Source: an uncultured Eubacteriales bacterium (GTDB lineage: Bacteria > Bacillota > Clostridia > Monoglobales > Monoglobaceae). Taken from it: DNA of 14,781 nucleotides. The position numbers and the translations under genes were made by a program. Positions within the stretch are counted from its first letter, which is position 1. Each line of letters starts with the position of its first letter. Below, piece after piece: positions 14,160 through 14,781 of this stretch. The stretch lies in assembly GCA_900552305.1 (NCBI GenBank), contig URZD01000030.1, positions 1 to 14,781 on the forward strand, given 5' to 3'. The notes below the pieces were generated by a model. The model was not told the DNA's origin, searched no databases, and saw nothing but the letters and a program-made list of their open reading frames with translations.

Positions 14160-14781
14160 TTATCTGTAAAAACCGGGCGAGTGTCCGGTATGTTTTTTGA
14201 AGATACGTGAAAAATAGTTGCTGTCGGAGACTCCCACAAGCTCCGCAATCTGCGCGACAGACAGGTTTGTGTCGGACAGCAGCTCTATCGCGCGCTCAAA
14301 TTTAATGCGGAGAAGATACTGCTTTGGACTTACGCCGGTCATGTCGGTGAATATGTGCATAAACCTGCCGGGACTAAGATTCGCCATTTCCGCGTATTGC
14401 TCTATGGAAATGTTTTCGGCGTAGCGTTCGTGCATAACGCCGCATATGTCAAAAATGAGTTTGTTGCGGTTGCGAAGTCCCCCATAAGCGGCGCTGCGGT
14501 TTTTGCGCGCGACAGCGGAAAGCAGGTTTATAAAAATGCCCTGACAGCTCTGCTCGTAAAATGGTTTTTTTATGCTGAATTCGCCGATGAGTTTGGCAAA
14601 CAGGCTCTCGATAACGGAATCCTTGCCGAGATTGAGAATTTTGCGGTCATATAAATCAAGGGAACGCAGAATCGAATCGCAGAACACACCGCTGTAGTGT
14701 ACATAGTACGAAACCGATTCGGTATCAGCATGGAATGAGTACAAAAGCGGCTCGTTGGGGAGGAACAGAATCACGGAGCCT
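14160..14781 (-). CDS. AraC-family transcriptional regulator, N-terminus outside the window
   Basis: The last ~207 residues of a regulator whose full length is usually about 280-300 aa. The reading frame is open to the window edge, so the apparent GTG at 14774 is internal. The visible N-terminal part (VILFLPNEPLLYSFHADTESVSYYVHYSG) looks like the end of an AraC-type cupin sensor domain. The C-terminal ~100 residues hold the two helix-turn-helix motifs: SIEQYAEMANLSPGRFMHIFTDMTGVSPKQYL, then LSVAQIAELVGVSDSNYFSRIFKKHTGHSPG, the family signature. It ends right after GFYR, slightly shorter than most. It precedes the GH123-type gene by 123 nt on the same strand and probably activates it in response to a sugar. 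The ligand is unknown. Confidence 0.92.
   Translation of the reverse strand, partial: GSVILFLPNEPLLYSFHADTESVSYYVHYSGVFCDSILRSLDLYDRKILNLGKDSVIESLFAKLIGEFSIKKPFYEQSCQGIFINLLSAVARKNRSAAYGGLRNRNKLIFDICGVMHERYAENISIEQYAEMANLSPGRFMHIFTDMTGVSPKQYLLRIKFERAIELLSDTNLSVAQIAELVGVSDSNYFSRIFKKHTGHSPGFYR

Noticed and set aside
1..14781. Insertion sequence, prophage, CRISPR array, toxin-antitoxin or defence system
   Set aside because: No transposase, integrase, phage, repeat-spacer or recognised defence gene is present; the genes are housekeeping, sporulation and sugar-use genes.

Overview
The window is a chromosomal segment of an endospore-forming Firmicute, most likely a gut-type member of the class Clostridia. 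It carries spoIIGA-sigE, a CwlD-type spore cortex amidase, a long-form hibernation promoting factor and a tig-clpP-clpX block. The -35/-10 promoters and AGGAGG-type ribosome binding sites are also typical Firmicute signals. I see no insertion sequence, prophage, CRISPR array, tRNA or rRNA, so this is core chromosome with one carbohydrate-use locus at the right edge. No taxon below class can be supported from the sequence alone.

Layout. At 2-580 (+) is the C-terminal part of a CwlD-like amidase, cut by the window edge. It converges on sigE (652-1386, -), which is preceded by and overlaps spoIIGA (1358-2293, -). The two convergent genes meet in a 41-bp-period repeat that holds both stop codons. 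A 224-nt divergent promoter region separates spoIIGA from pgi (2518-3845, +), which is broken by what looks like a 10-bp deletion. Next come a small orphan P-loop protein (3962-4375, +), a hairpin-rich 304-nt gap, thrC (4680-6179, +) and a calcineurin-like metallophosphoesterase (6348-7046, +).

A clear vegetative-type promoter at 7094-7122 starts the protein quality-control block: tig (7180-8454), clpP (8732-9319) and clpX (9346-10659), followed by a predicted lipoprotein (10710-11321). This converges on hpf (11592-12128, -), which has its own strong promoter. At the right end, a GH123/DUF4091-type glycosidase (12378-14036, -) lies just downstream of an AraC-family regulator (14160-14781, -, cut by the window edge). 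This is a common arrangement of a sugar-responsive activator and its target.

How they work together. SpoIIGA and SigE form the mother-cell sporulation switch. CwlD acts later in the mother-cell programme on cortex peptidoglycan. Trigger factor, ClpXP and HPF cover protein folding, turnover and ribosome storage. pgi, thrC and the phosphoesterase are metabolic neighbours with no obvious shared pathway. I found no convincing undescribed multi-gene system. The points most worth checking are the pgi deletion, the repeat at the cwlD/sigE junction, the palindrome over the promoter of the P-loop gene, and the structured intergenic regions before thrC and clpP.
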